Shown: positions 16,260 to 26,015 of the stretch, piece after piece | Numbering within the stretch: the first letter of the stretch is position 1 | Layout of the letters: the number at the start of each line of letters is the position of its first letter | Translations under genes and position numbers: made by a program | From: Stappia sediminis | GTDB taxonomy: Bacteria; Pseudomonadota; Alphaproteobacteria; Rhizobiales; Stappiaceae | Direction: 5' to 3' | DNA: 64,000 nucleotides | Assembly: GCF_009826895.1 (NCBI RefSeq) | Contig: NZ_WUMV01000001.1 | Coordinates: 620,001-684,000 of the forward strand | The notes under the pieces: model-generated | Databases searched by the model: none | What the model saw: the letters and a program-made list of their open reading frames with translations, nothing else | Told to the model about the DNA's origin: nothing

Positions 16260-18935
16260 CTATTTTGGCCCGGTCCACTTTCGAAGCACGCAGGGTTTGT
16301 GCTTTTTCTCCTGCGCTTTTTTCGCCTCTTCGCCTCCTGAGAAGATCAGCCCGAGAATGTTGAAGGGCGCGGTAACGATCTCGCCGACCACCCTGCCGCC
16401 TCCACCGCCGGACAGCACGACAATTTCAGGATTGGAAATTCGCCCTCGCACAGCAAATGTTGTTACCATTTCTACAACTTCGGGCCGTTTGGCTCGCGGT
16501 AGAAAACTAAGATCCAGCGTATTGTTTCGAAAATCTATCGGACCTCCGCCTGCGATCTGAACGTTTTCCGTTTCGATGACTATGGTCTTTGCGGACCCGC
16601 GCCCGCCCTTAAGATTCAATGGTATGACCGCGCAAACGAGCTTGGCGGTGTCGCCATCCGCCTTGTTTCCGAACATCCATCGAACCAGGCTTTGCCCGGC
16701 TAGATCGATCAGCCTCGTTCCAACCGTTCCGCTCCAGATCGATGCGGCCGCCTTGCCGCTCATCGAGCTTATGAACTGATCCGCCCCGGAGCCCACGCCC
16801 GTAAGATCGTAGCTGACGTTCAGCGTCCCCGTTACGATTCCCGGAACGCCCAGTTCCTTCAGGATGGTTCCCATCCTGAGCTTGTCGATCCTTCCGTTGA
16901 GCGCCAGGGAGACGGGGCTCTTGCCGACATCTATTCGCGCTTTCGTGGCAACGCTGCCGCCCAGATAGGTCATCTTGAACGGATCCAGCGTGATCAGCCG
17001 GTCCGCGTAGGCAATTTTCGCGGACAATCCGCTTGCGGCTTTTCCCGCCCCGGCAATTGCCGGCACCGACACCGACAGGAACACTTTCATCTGTTCGATC
17101 AGCTGCGCCGACAGATCGAGATCCGCTTCCTCCTTGACGTCCAGAAAATCAAGAACCTCTATGGACTTGCGGATATCGGAGAGGTGCAGCGTGCCGGTTT
17201 TCACATTGCCGGTGACAACCGGAACACCGTCCTCGTCGGCAAGGTCCAGATTTCCTTCGGCAGAGGTCTGCCCAACCGTCGCGTTCCCGCTGACGCCCAG
17301 TCCGTCTTCCCGCAAGATCACGCGCCCGCTGAAGGCGACATTCTTGACTTTCGCCGGAGGTTCGTTGAAGCGGGCCTCGATCGCGTCGAAATCGGGGACA
17401 TCCACTTCGAGCGCGAGCGCCGGGTGCGTGCCGTTTTCGTCGGTCACCTCTTCCTTGCGGATTTCGAGTGTGATGAGGTCCGTCCCGCTTATGCTTGCTT
17501 CAAGCTCGTCGAGGTTGAGCGACCCATCCGCATCCGACAGCCTGATTTCACCTTTTAGACGGCCCAGATCCTCCTCCGGTCCCTCGACTTCCCCTTCCAG
17601 GATATCAGCCAAAAGCAGATTGATTTTGCCGGAGAATTCAACGTCCTGAAGCTGGAGAGCGTCGAGAATCTGCCCGCGCAGATCGAGAATGGGAGCGCTT
17701 TCCTCACCGTCGATCAGGCGGATGCCCTTGAGGCCGAGCCGGCCATTTTCATCGCGCACGATATCCTCGACCCAGACCGGGCCGACTTCCGTCAGTTCGG
17801 CGGAGGCGGCGTTCGTTTCCAGAACGAAATCCCTCACCAGCAGGTGGTCTGCGGTTCCCTGCGTTCTCCCTCGAAAGCCGGTAAAAACGATCTTGTAAAG
17901 CGATTGTGCTTTTGCTGCGGTTTCCTCCGTTGCCAGCTCGACATCGAACACCAGATCGATTCCGGTGCCTTGCACAAGATCTCGGATTTCCCCCGTGACC
18001 ACCGCTTCGTCACCGCTGTCGAGGTAAAGGCTCGTTTGGATGTCCGTCGCCATAAGGGCATCCAGTGGCCCGTCGAGCAATGCCTTTGCATCCACGCCGC
18101 CTTCGACGACGCGCTCAAGTTCGATCAACTCCAGGAAATCACCCAGCGGGTTCAGGAACAGATCCAGTTCGGCGGAAATGGAGGCGATCGGATCGGAAAC
18201 ATCCATCTTCCCGTCAAGCAGGAAGTGCAGGCCCTTTAGTGATGCGACAACCGCAAAGGGATTGGCTTGCCCGTTAAAATCCGGGCCACGGGGATTGGGA
18301 AATTCACCACCGGCCTTTAACGGCACCCCATTGGCGGAACCGTCGATTTCAAGCTCGATCTTCCCGCGACCCTTGGAAGCCTTTAGCGAAAGCTCCGTTA
18401 TGCGGATATCCGTTTCCCAGCCATTGCCCGTGTCCGGATGGAAAAGCCTGAAGTCCTGCAGGACCAGGTTCTCCGACAGCGGATCGTTCAGGACGTAGGA
18501 CGGCAGATAGGCCATCTCGGCGAACGACCAGGTCTCAGCGCCTTCGATATCCTCGCCAGCCTCGCCGAGGAGGTAAACCGTGGCGCCGGTCAGTTCGAGG
18601 CCGGACAGCGCAAATGAACCTTCCACTATGGATGACAGGGGAATCTTGGCGTGCGCTTCGGCTAATGTATGCCATGGCTGTTCTCCCTCAGCGAACAACC
18701 TTCGGGCGATTTTCAGGTCCCTTGCGACGATGTCGAGATCGTCATTGATGGCGATTTTTGCCTCGCCTTCGATCACGACCTCGCGCTCCAGCGAGACCGA
18801 GAGGACTTCTGAAAGCACCGCGGCCCTGAGATTATCCGCGAATGGCGCATAGAGGATCATCGCGATCAGGGCGGCCCCGGCCAACACCACGACCGCGATG
18901 GCGAATGCTACGCGCTTGAGAACTCTGCGCCACAT
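16260..18935 (-). CDS. AsmA family protein
   Basis: An 891-residue protein with one N-terminal membrane anchor (residues 8-30, VAFAIAVVVLAGAALIAMI) and a long periplasmic part rich in alternating beta strands, as in AsmA/YhdP/TamB bridge-like proteins. The AsmA start pattern (R..L.....V) and the C-terminal AsmA_2 region (GTLNVSYDLTGVGSGADQF and IAGGGPIDFRNNTLDL) are present. Such proteins affect phospholipid supply to the outer membrane. AGAGGA precedes the start. It is transcribed away from the porin genes and heads the envelope cluster of the island. Confidence 0.88.
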   Translation of the reverse strand: MWRRVLKRVAFAIAVVVLAGAALIAMILYAPFADNLRAAVLSEVLSVSLEREVVIEGEAKIAINDDLDIVARDLKIARRLFAEGEQPWHTLAEAHAKIPLSSIVEGSFALSGLELTGATVYLLGEAGEDIEGAETWSFAEMAYLPSYVLNDPLSENLVLQDFRLFHPDTGNGWETDIRITELSLKASKGRGKIELEIDGSANGVPLKAGGEFPNPRGPDFNGQANPFAVVASLKGLHFLLDGKMDVSDPIASISAELDLFLNPLGDFLELIELERVVEGGVDAKALLDGPLDALMATDIQTSLYLDSGDEAVVTGEIRDLVQGTGIDLVFDVELATEETAAKAQSLYKIVFTGFRGRTQGTADHLLVRDFVLETNAASAELTEVGPVWVEDIVRDENGRLGLKGIRLIDGEESAPILDLRGQILDALQLQDVEFSGKINLLLADILEGEVEGPEEDLGRLKGEIRLSDADGSLNLDELEASISGTDLITLEIRKEEVTDENGTHPALALEVDVPDFDAIEARFNEPPAKVKNVAFSGRVILREDGLGVSGNATVGQTSAEGNLDLADEDGVPVVTGNVKTGTLHLSDIRKSIEVLDFLDVKEEADLDLSAQLIEQMKVFLSVSVPAIAGAGKAASGLSAKIAYADRLITLDPFKMTYLGGSVATKARIDVGKSPVSLALNGRIDKLRMGTILKELGVPGIVTGTLNVSYDLTGVGSGADQFISSMSGKAAASIWSGTVGTRLIDLAGQSLVRWMFGNKADGDTAKLVCAVIPLNLKGGRGSAKTIVIETENVQIAGGGPIDFRNNTLDLSFLPRAKRPEVVEMVTTFAVRGRISNPEIVVLSGGGGGRVVGEIVTAPFNILGLIFSGGEEAKKAQEKKHKPCVLRKWTGPK

Positions 18936-19431
18936 CGATCAATCCTCTTTTCCATTCCGATTAACCCGAAAACGAGAACTGAATTTTTTCACCGCCGGAT
19001 GGTTCGTGGCCGCATGAGATATCGCGCGTGGGGCTGAAGCCGCGCTGCCGATCTCGCTAAATAGACAGCCACATCAAATCGCCTCTGGTTGCTTCGCGTC
19101 TGCCCTCCGACGGTATCAAAAGCTTATCCAGAATACCCCGAAAGGCCGAATTGTTGTGCGCATCCGCGTTCCGAGCAGAAGCCAGGCACACAAGTATCGA
19201 GGATACGGATGCGATACCGCAACAGTTCAAAAAGTGCGTCTTCAAAACCACAATACGATCCCAAACGTGCACCCAGGCTATTCCTTCCATGAGGAATGAA
19301 AAGCAAAGATGACGCAGCGTATTGAATGCTTTGTCAGTTCAGATACCGTAATTGCTCGTGTCCAAGCGCAAGCATGGAATACCTGCGTGGCGCGATGAAG
19401 GCGGGGACATAAAGTGGAAAGGAGACCAGGG
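18936..19431. other. Divergent promoter region of the envelope cluster
   Basis: About 500 bp between the leftward AsmA gene and the rightward barrel gene. Short frames occur on both strands, but none has a family resemblance or good ribosome site. It should hold the promoters of both units. Confidence 0.4.
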
Positions 19432-20274
19432 ATGCGGAAAGCAGACATTCGTCGGGCGGCGGTTGCCGCCTTTCTATTCGCGTCATTTTCCGGCCCGGCC
19501 CCTAACGCTAACGCGCAAAACGCGTGTGATGAGACTTGCCAGGCCCTGCGCAAGGCTCAGGATCCGCTTGCTGACGTGCGCGCGATAATGACGGACAATA
19601 CGATCGCCTTTGGCACGGCGGATGATCAGACGAGCTACGGATTTCAGATCCAGCCGGTCTACTCGATCCAGACGGACATGGGCTTCAACTTCATTGCTCG
19701 TGGCATCGTTCCGATAACCGGCGTTTATCAGGGCGCGTCATTTCCCAAGCTCGGGCCGGACCCGGTTGGCGGCTCCGGCATCACGTGGGGCTTGAGCGAT
19801 ATCATGCTGCAAGGCTTTTTCGTGCCTCAGACGGGCGGTGACCTCAAGTTCGGGTTCGGGCCGCAGGTATCGCTGCGCACCCGCACGGATGAAGTGGTTG
19901 GCGGGGCCGGCTGGGGTGCCGGCCTTGCCGGCGTCGTCTTCGGGTTCGCGGGCGATCTGTCCTATGGCGCTCTCATCGGTCACCATTGGGGACAGGATAA
20001 TTTCAACCTCACCAGCATGCAGCCGATCGTCCTGTACAACACGGAACTCTTTGGCGGGTCCTACTTCGGATACAACAACTCGATCACCTACAACTGGACC
20101 GCAAAAGCCGGCGACCGCTGGCAGGTCCCGGTAGGGCTGACCGCCGGCAAGACCTTCGTCTTCGACAGCGGCTACGCGCTTGACGTCAGCCTTGGAGGGT
20201 ACGCGCTTGCCGCACATCCTAGCGGCGGCGCGGATGCGCAGTTCAAGTTCGGTGTCAACCTTTTCTTCCCTTGA
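19432..20274 (+). CDS. Outer-membrane beta-barrel protein, transporter-like
   Basis: A 280-residue exported protein: signal peptide (residues 1-29, to NANAQ), a short CxxxC pair (ACDETCQAL) at the mature N-terminus, then many amphipathic strands with Gly/aromatic turns (YGFQIQPVYSIQTDMGFNF, LSYGALIGHHWG, YNNSITYNWTAKAGDRW) and a C-terminal strand FKFGVNLFF. This resembles the MetA/phenol-pathway type OM barrels of unknown function. AGGAGACCAGGG precedes the ATG at 19432. It is the first gene of a probable five-gene rightward unit. Confidence 0.75.
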   Translation: MRKADIRRAAVAAFLFASFSGPAPNANAQNACDETCQALRKAQDPLADVRAIMTDNTIAFGTADDQTSYGFQIQPVYSIQTDMGFNFIARGIVPITGVYQGASFPKLGPDPVGGSGITWGLSDIMLQGFFVPQTGGDLKFGFGPQVSLRTRTDEVVGGAGWGAGLAGVVFGFAGDLSYGALIGHHWGQDNFNLTSMQPIVLYNTELFGGSYFGYNNSITYNWTAKAGDRWQVPVGLTAGKTFVFDSGYALDVSLGGYALAAHPSGGADAQFKFGVNLFFP

Positions 20275-20317
20275 CGCGACCACAAGACTTTCCAGCAGCT
20301 ACTTGGGACTGACCTCA

Positions 20318-21655
20318 ATGCAGATGAACCCCGGTCCATTTCCAATGCGCTTTCTGCTACTGGCGATGTTCGCCATGCAAATACCGCTTGGCGCGCTGGA
20401 TGCGCTCGCCCAGCAGGCGGGACCGGCGGAGCCTGCCGCCGCAGAGCAGCCCGGCCCCGGATTCGAGGACGGTGCGTTCCGCGGCCCGGACGACATCCCG
20501 AATATCATCGAGGACAGTTCGGATCCGAAAGATGCCCGCATCAAGGAAGGCATCGCACCCGGCTTCTTTGAGCGATGGGCAGCGTTCAAGACCGATCTCT
20601 ACGATGCGAGCGGCCTGAAATTTTCGCTCGCCTACACCTATGTCGGACAGATCGCCACGAGCAAAAACCAGACCCAAACCGGGTCCGGCGGACAGGGCGA
20701 GTTCGACTTCACGTGGGAGCTGTTCGGCCGCACCGGCGAAGGGCAGCACGGCAAGATCGGCGGAAAGCTGGAAAGCCGTCACACAGTCTTCAACCCCACC
20801 GCGCCGCAGTTCGTGGCGCCAAAGGCCGGCTCCATCTGGTCGGGCGCCATCGGCTACGGCGAGCTTGACATCGCCCTGTCGCAACTTTGGTACGAACATG
20901 AATTCATTCGCGATCGCGTGCTTGTCCGCGTCGGCAAGATCGCGCCGTTCACCGTCTTCGACTATTACAAGTACAAAAGCCCGCGCGTCGCCTTCCTGGG
21001 TCAGCCGCAGAACTTCAATCCCACGATCCCATTCCCGCCATCGGCACTTGGTATTGGCGGAGGCGGGCGCCTCACCAACGGAACGTATCTTGCAGCCGGC
21101 GTGTTCGACGCCAACGGCGTTCCTGTGAGGCCGGGCTTCGATACGCTTTTCGAAACCGGCGAACTATTTTCCATTGCTGAAATAGGCTGGGCGCCGGACT
21201 TCGTCTTCGGGTTGGAGCCGGGCCAGGATTTCAGACCGGGCGATGACGACTATCACGTCACCGTCTGGCACGCCGACGCGCGGACGTCGATCAACCGGCC
21301 TGAGGGTTGGGGATTTACGCTTTCTGCCGAGAAGGGTTTCGGCAACATCGTGCCTTACGCGCGCTACGGATATTCGAATGGCGGCGCTACAGCATTGAAG
21401 CATTTCGCCAGCTTCGGTGCAGGCTTTGAAGGGGTATTCGGTTACGACGACGATGTTATCGGCGTCGGCCTGAGCTGGGGCGATCCCTGGAACTCCACAC
21501 TTCGCCAGCAATTCGCCGCCGAAGCGTTCTACCGCATGCAATTCACCCCTCAATTCGCGCTGACGCCGGATGTCCAGATCATCCTGGATCCCTCCAATGA
21601 CCCCGCCAGCGATGTGCTGGGCGTTTTTTCCATTCGCGGACGGCTCGCGATCTGA
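20318..21655 (+). CDS. Carbohydrate-selective porin, OprB family
   Basis: About 445 residues with a signal peptide ending ALDALAQQ, an acidic linker (residues 25-70) and an OprB-type barrel: FSLAYTYVGQ, FDFTWELFG, ELDIALSQLWYEHEF, VRVGKIAPFTVFDYY, and the late strands SIAEIGWAPDF and AFYRMQFTPQFALTPDVQIILDP. OprB porins let sugars cross the outer membrane. The start is uncertain among ATGs at 20318, 20324 and 20345; all give a signal peptide. The gap to the previous gene is 43 bp, so co-transcription is likely. Confidence 0.82.
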   Translation: MQMNPGPFPMRFLLLAMFAMQIPLGALDALAQQAGPAEPAAAEQPGPGFEDGAFRGPDDIPNIIEDSSDPKDARIKEGIAPGFFERWAAFKTDLYDASGLKFSLAYTYVGQIATSKNQTQTGSGGQGEFDFTWELFGRTGEGQHGKIGGKLESRHTVFNPTAPQFVAPKAGSIWSGAIGYGELDIALSQLWYEHEFIRDRVLVRVGKIAPFTVFDYYKYKSPRVAFLGQPQNFNPTIPFPPSALGIGGGGRLTNGTYLAAGVFDANGVPVRPGFDTLFETGELFSIAEIGWAPDFVFGLEPGQDFRPGDDDYHVTVWHADARTSINRPEGWGFTLSAEKGFGNIVPYARYGYSNGGATALKHFASFGAGFEGVFGYDDDVIGVGLSWGDPWNSTLRQQFAAEAFYRMQFTPQFALTPDVQIILDPSNDPASDVLGVFSIRGRLAI

Positions 21656-21683
21656 CGTCCCGAAGAAGAGGCTTCGCGGTTCG

Positions 21684-23042
21684 ATGAAATATTGCTTATC
21701 AGTATCTTCAGGGGCCGCTATCAGAATTGCGCTCGGCGTTGCGCTCGCGCTTCCGGGCACGACACTGCCGTTGACGCCCGTCGTCGCCCAAGAGACAAAA
21801 GCGACTGCCAATGCATCCGAAATCGCAGACAAGGCAGATCGCGCCACTGCATCGCTGACCCGCGCGGCACGGCTTTCCAAGGATCCTGCGCTGGCGCCGT
21901 CGGCATCTGGAGCCAAACCCTTTTGGCAGGCGCTCAAGTCGCTCAATACTGCTGTCGCCAAGCTCGGAAACGGTTTGGAATTCAAAGACGGCACCTTTCA
22001 TCCGGCACTCGGCGAAACGGTAACGCAGGTGTCGGCGGTCGCCGCGGCCTTCGAGCTGAGTGGAGCGTCGGACAAGCAGGTCGAAAACGCGATTTCCCGA
22101 ATGGAAAAAATCGTCGGCGTCTTGCAGGGCAATTTCAGCAAGGCGGCCGCCCGGCAGAGAAAGGGCGGCGGGCTCTCCACCTCGGAAAAGAATAAGCTGG
22201 AGGCGATCCGCGCCAAACAGCGGGAACTGGAGACGCGGCTTGGCGCAATCGAACCGAAATTGCGCAACAATCCTCGTGCCATGCGGGGCTTCAATGAAAT
22301 TCGCAGGCGCTCCTACGAGGTGAGCCGCTCTGGCGATACGTTGGGCGACTTTCTGGCCGCTATGGTTGCTGTTCGCATCATCGACGGCCTGCTTTGGGGG
22401 TGCCATTGGTGGTGGGGCCCATGGGGCGCCTGGTATCCCGGTTTTTCGATCGGCTACATCGGAATTCACAACACGATCATTGCCGACATCGATTACGACT
22501 GGGTCTACTACGACGCGCTGCAGGCGGACATCGATGAGATCGAGATCGAAGACGCGATCGATGACAGCGACCTGCTGGAGGCGGAGGAATTTCTCGAAAA
22601 CCAGGATATCGATCTGGCGGATGGCCTTGCCGAGTCGGAACTTCACGACATAGCCGCGCCGCTGCCGGAAGATATTGATAATCCCGACTATGGCCTCACG
22701 GACGACACATCCGCCGAACTGCCGGATGAAGGCGAGGCCGAGTTGCCGGACGACGCGGCAGCTTTACCGGATCAAGGCGTGGACACCGATATTGAAACTC
22801 CAGTGCCAATCGACAAGCCGCAGTTCGACGACGAACAAGCCGGCCCGGAGGCCGGTGAATTTCCCGCCGAAGAGCTGCCGGCCCAACCTGCCGAGGTTGA
22901 GGAATTCGACGCCGAACCCGCATTTGAAGATCTGCCACCGGAACCGGATATTGATTTTGCGCCGGACATTGGCGGCGACGATTTCATGGACTTCGGAGAT
23001 GGCGGATTCGACGACCTCGATGGTGGGTTCGACTTCGATTAG
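21684..23042 (+). CDS. Secreted protein with coiled-coil, Trp-rich patch and acidic Asp/Phe tail
   Basis: A 452-residue protein of no recognised family. Order of parts: signal peptide (residues 1-35, to VVAQ); helical, coiled-coil-prone region (40-220) with many Lys/Glu/Arg; an aromatic patch LLWGCHWWWGPWGAWYPGF near residue 240 followed by YIGIHNTIIADIDYDWVYYD; then about 170 residues extremely rich in Asp, Glu, Pro and Ala, ending GGDDFMDFGDGGFDDL and a final FDFD. AAGAGG lies before the ATG at 21684, 28 bp after the porin stop. The next gene encodes a second secreted protein with the same kind of end, which suggests a joint role at the cell surface. Confidence 0.7.
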   Translation: MKYCLSVSSGAAIRIALGVALALPGTTLPLTPVVAQETKATANASEIADKADRATASLTRAARLSKDPALAPSASGAKPFWQALKSLNTAVAKLGNGLEFKDGTFHPALGETVTQVSAVAAAFELSGASDKQVENAISRMEKIVGVLQGNFSKAAARQRKGGGLSTSEKNKLEAIRAKQRELETRLGAIEPKLRNNPRAMRGFNEIRRRSYEVSRSGDTLGDFLAAMVAVRIIDGLLWGCHWWWGPWGAWYPGFSIGYIGIHNTIIADIDYDWVYYDALQADIDEIEIEDAIDDSDLLEAEEFLENQDIDLADGLAESELHDIAAPLPEDIDNPDYGLTDDTSAELPDEGEAELPDDAAALPDQGVDTDIETPVPIDKPQFDDEQAGPEAGEFPAEELPAQPAEVEEFDAEPAFEDLPPEPDIDFAPDIGGDDFMDFGDGGFDDLDGGFDFD

Positions 23043-23091
23043 TGCGAAGATGGAAAGTCAGGCATTGGCAGGGACATGGAGTGCAGGTTCC

Positions 23092-23826
23092 ATGAGGTAT
23101 CGAAATCCACTTCTCATGTGTGCCGTGATCCTGACAGCGCTCAGTCAGGCAGGTCGCCCGGCTTGGGCGGAACCGGCTGAGTCGGGTGCGTCCTCTCAGG
23201 TTGTCCTAAATCAGGCATTGCCCCTAACCTTGGCTCAAAAAAGGCTCCTGCCGCATGAAATGCAACCGGCAGCGCCTCCACCGCCACCACAAGGCGGAAA
23301 AGGCGGCGCGCGGGCCACGGGAAAGGGGCAGCCATCGCAGCGCCTCGGTCGAAAGCAGGACGAGGCGGCCTGGGCTCAGGTGCAACAGGTTCGTTCCTGC
23401 GCGGCCTATCATCATTATCTTCGGACATTCCCGAAAGGCAGATACGCGAACGCTGCCTTGAAATCCCTTCGCAATTGCCGTGGGCCGGGGCCCCGCTGGA
23501 CCAACAGCGCAGGCTCCTACTGGCGGTACTATCCGCCTTATCACGATCCCTTCTGGCCATGGGGCCGCATTCCCGTCCCGCCGGTCGTGATCGTGCCGCC
23601 GGAGCCGGAGCTTCCGATTGAGCCGCCTATCGGTGGCGGGCCTACGCCGGAACTCCCCATCGAGCCGCCGGTCGGCGGTGGGCCCGAACCGGAATTGCCG
23701 ATCGACCCCCCGGGCGGCCTGCAACCAATGCCGCTTCCGATCGAACCCGAACCGATGCCCATGCCGGATTTCGGCGACAGCATGGATATGGACATGGATT
23801 TTGGCGGAATGGATATGGATTTCTGA
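23092..23826 (+). CDS. Secreted Pro-rich protein with Asp/Met/Phe tail
   Basis: A 244-residue protein. Signal peptide (residues 1-26, ending GRPAWA); a small helical motif (AWAQVQQVRSCAAYHHYLR then FPKGRYANAALKSLRNC) of the W...Y..YL...P.G.....A...L kind found in caspase-associated and SPOR-like repeats; an aromatic patch YWRYYPPYHDPFWPWG; a repeated ELPIEPP(I/V)GGGP unit (three to four copies); and the end MDMDMDF GGMDMDF. The start at 23092 is preferred to the in-frame ATG at 23050 because it opens directly into the signal peptide and has GGAG upstream. No known family. Confidence 0.7.
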   Translation: MRYRNPLLMCAVILTALSQAGRPAWAEPAESGASSQVVLNQALPLTLAQKRLLPHEMQPAAPPPPPQGGKGGARATGKGQPSQRLGRKQDEAAWAQVQQVRSCAAYHHYLRTFPKGRYANAALKSLRNCRGPGPRWTNSAGSYWRYYPPYHDPFWPWGRIPVPPVVIVPPEPELPIEPPIGGGPTPELPIEPPVGGGPEPELPIDPPGGLQPMPLPIEPEPMPMPDFGDSMDMDMDFGGMDMDF

Positions 23827-24030
23827 TTGCTTGGGGCTCACGGATGGCCGGCTGACTGTTGACAGAAATAAATTCGACGATTTTAACGGAGTTCTCTCAT
23901 CAAAGAGCTATTGTTATTCCTCTCGATATGCTCAAATATTAAAAATCGATGGCAGAGTTTCTTGAGATGAAACAGATGCATTACGATGCATTCTATCATC
24001 ATCTCTCTCGCGCCCGCTAACGAGGAGATC

Positions 24031-24498
24031 ATGATACTTGGAACGATCGGAATATTGCTGACGCTTCTTTCAGCACCGCTGTGGGCCTATCGCCATGTCA
24101 TTTACCGTCAGCTGACACCACGCGCGCGAACCATCGTCGATAATGTAAGTCGCCATCACGAGAAATCCTATCGTTTCGCGCTTCGCGTATTCGGGCTCGT
24201 GGCCGGTGCTCTTTGTCTTATACTCGCGCTGATCTCGATTATTCAGTATTCCAAGTTCGGTGAAATAGGGGTCGATAAATTCCGTGAAATTGCCAAGCCG
24301 CAACTCTATTCCGGAAGCCGCTTCATCGACTCCAACCTGAAGATATTTCTCTATGACCAGCACCCGATTTTCGGATTGATCCTGGTTGCATTGCTCTTCA
24401 GCGTCGGGTTGACACTGGTGCTTTCGGCCCTTCGCGACATTTCCCTCATCGGGCGCCTGAACAGGCGACTAAGCCGGCTAAAGACCATGACATCCTGA
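24031..24498 (+). CDS. Small membrane protein of unknown function
   Basis: A 155-residue protein with three hydrophobic segments: residues 1-22 (MILGTIGILLTLLSAPLWA), 58-80 (VFGLVAGALCLILALISII) and about 112-135 (IFGLILVALLFSVGLTLVLSA), and a basic C-terminus. GAGGAG is placed 6 bp before the ATG at 24031. It is the last gene of the rightward cluster, 204 bp after the Pro-rich protein, and converges with the MltF-like gene. No family recognised. Confidence 0.7.
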   Translation: MILGTIGILLTLLSAPLWAYRHVIYRQLTPRARTIVDNVSRHHEKSYRFALRVFGLVAGALCLILALISIIQYSKFGEIGVDKFREIAKPQLYSGSRFIDSNLKIFLYDQHPIFGLILVALLFSVGLTLVLSALRDISLIGRLNRRLSRLKTMTS

Positions 24499-24599
24499 GC
24501 TGCCGCTCCGGTTCCGCTTTATCCGCGCCCTTCGCGGGGCGGATTGCGGGACGACCCGAAGCGAGCGGATTGGAAACGGCTAAGGCCGGCGTGAACCGT

Positions 24600-26015
24600 T
24601 CACTCCGCAGCCTTCTCCCTGCGCCGGTCATAGTCGTCGATGCGGGAAAAGACGACGAAGTATATGTAGATGTTCTTTACGTATTTTATCGGTTCGACTC
24701 CCGCGGCGCGAGCCACTTCCCATTCCACATTATCGAACCAGACATTCGGGTTCTTGGCTTTCATGCGCACCTTGGCCACCCGGTTCGGCCCGGCATTGTA
24801 GGACGCGAGCACAAACAGGATCTTGTCGAGTTCGGAGATCTCGGGATCGGAAAAATACTTGTCTGCCAGAAAGCGGTTATATTTCGCGCCTGCTTCGATG
24901 TTTCCCGCCAATTGGCGGAATTCCTTGATCGCCACATTCGGGTCCTTCGCGGTAGAAGGAAGCACCTGCATAATGCCGACCGCGCCGGTGCGGCTCTTCG
25001 CGCTGTTCCGGAACCGGGATTCCTGAAAAGCCTGCGCGGCGAGCAGCATCGGATCGATGTTATATTTCTTGCCGGTCGCTTCGAAAATTTCGACCAGATT
25101 GTCAAGTTCTTTCAGATATTTCTCGGTCTTCGGATTGATGATGTTTTCAATATTCGACGAATAGCGGCGCGCGAAGATATTTCCCAGTTCCGTTCCAATG
25201 TGGGTTTTCGATATGAATGAATTGACGACCTTCTTGAGTTCCGGGCTGTCTTTTCTGAAAGCCCAGGCGATATCGCCCTCTTCCCTGATGGCGAACTCCT
25301 TATGAATCCAGATGTTCTCGTATAACGGTTCCCATAATTCCGCCCTGTGATCATCGACCACGATTGCCGGCAGAATGCCGGCATCCACCATTTCCAGAAG
25401 ATCTTCATCCTCAAGCGCTTCATCGACGGCGACGATCTTGACCGGCTGCTTGCTGTTCTTCTCAAGCTCAGCATTTATTTGAAGCAGGCTTTGAAAATAA
25501 CTCGAAGATTTACGGACGTGGATTTCCATGTTCGAAAGATCGTCGAGACCTTTTAACTCTTTCTCGATCGGTCCCGTCACAACAAGTTCGCGCACATTCG
25601 TCCGCACCGGATCGGAGAAATCGACGATTTTCAGACGATCGGGAGTGATGGTCAGATCCGCGACCGCGATGTCGCCATATCCCTCCACCAGACCGGATAA
25701 CAAGGCGTCCCGCTGGGTCGGCAGTAAGACAACGCGGATCTTGTCGCCTTCCTTCCGGATACCTTTGTTTATGTGCTTCTCGAACTCCCGCAGATATTCC
25801 GCAGCCAGTCCTTTTTCCTCTCCCTTGTCCAGGTAATAATCCGTAATCGAATAGGGAATAAGCGCTCGAACGACCTTGTCTTTCTTCATTTTTTCGAAAT
25901 CGCCCGTAAAAGGCGCAAGAACTGATTCAGTAAGACTGTCGGCAGATTCCAATGCACTTGCGCAGCAAAGCATCGAAAACACAAAAAAGGCCGATACATA
26001 CAACCGCACCAACAT
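24600..26015 (-). CDS. MltF-like protein: solute-binding domain plus lytic transglycosylase domain
   Basis: A 471-residue exported protein. Signal peptide (residues 1-21), an SBP_bac_3-type periplasmic binding domain (about 45-290: VVRALIPYSITDYYLD, GYGDIAVADLTITPDR, VDFSDPV), and an SLT domain (about 320-440) with the catalytic Glu in AQAFQESRF, then GAVGIMQVLPSTA and FVLASYNAGP. This is the MltF layout, in which the binding domain controls the muramidase. GGGAGG precedes the start. It closes the envelope cluster of the island. Confidence 0.9.
   Translation of the reverse strand: MLVRLYVSAFFVFSMLCCASALESADSLTESVLAPFTGDFEKMKKDKVVRALIPYSITDYYLDKGEEKGLAAEYLREFEKHINKGIRKEGDKIRVVLLPTQRDALLSGLVEGYGDIAVADLTITPDRLKIVDFSDPVRTNVRELVVTGPIEKELKGLDDLSNMEIHVRKSSSYFQSLLQINAELEKNSKQPVKIVAVDEALEDEDLLEMVDAGILPAIVVDDHRAELWEPLYENIWIHKEFAIREEGDIAWAFRKDSPELKKVVNSFISKTHIGTELGNIFARRYSSNIENIINPKTEKYLKELDNLVEIFEATGKKYNIDPMLLAAQAFQESRFRNSAKSRTGAVGIMQVLPSTAKDPNVAIKEFRQLAGNIEAGAKYNRFLADKYFSDPEISELDKILFVLASYNAGPNRVAKVRMKAKNPNVWFDNVEWEVARAAGVEPIKYVKNIYIYFVVFSRIDDYDRRREKAAE

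Noticed and set aside
19057..19290. 77-codon minus-strand frame in the envelope-cluster promoter gap
   Set aside because: No ribosome site and no family resemblance.
22675..23091. Long N-terminal extension of the Pro-rich protein into the preceding gene
   Set aside because: The extension is the other-frame reading of the acidic tail of the preceding gene, and the signal peptide starts at 23092.
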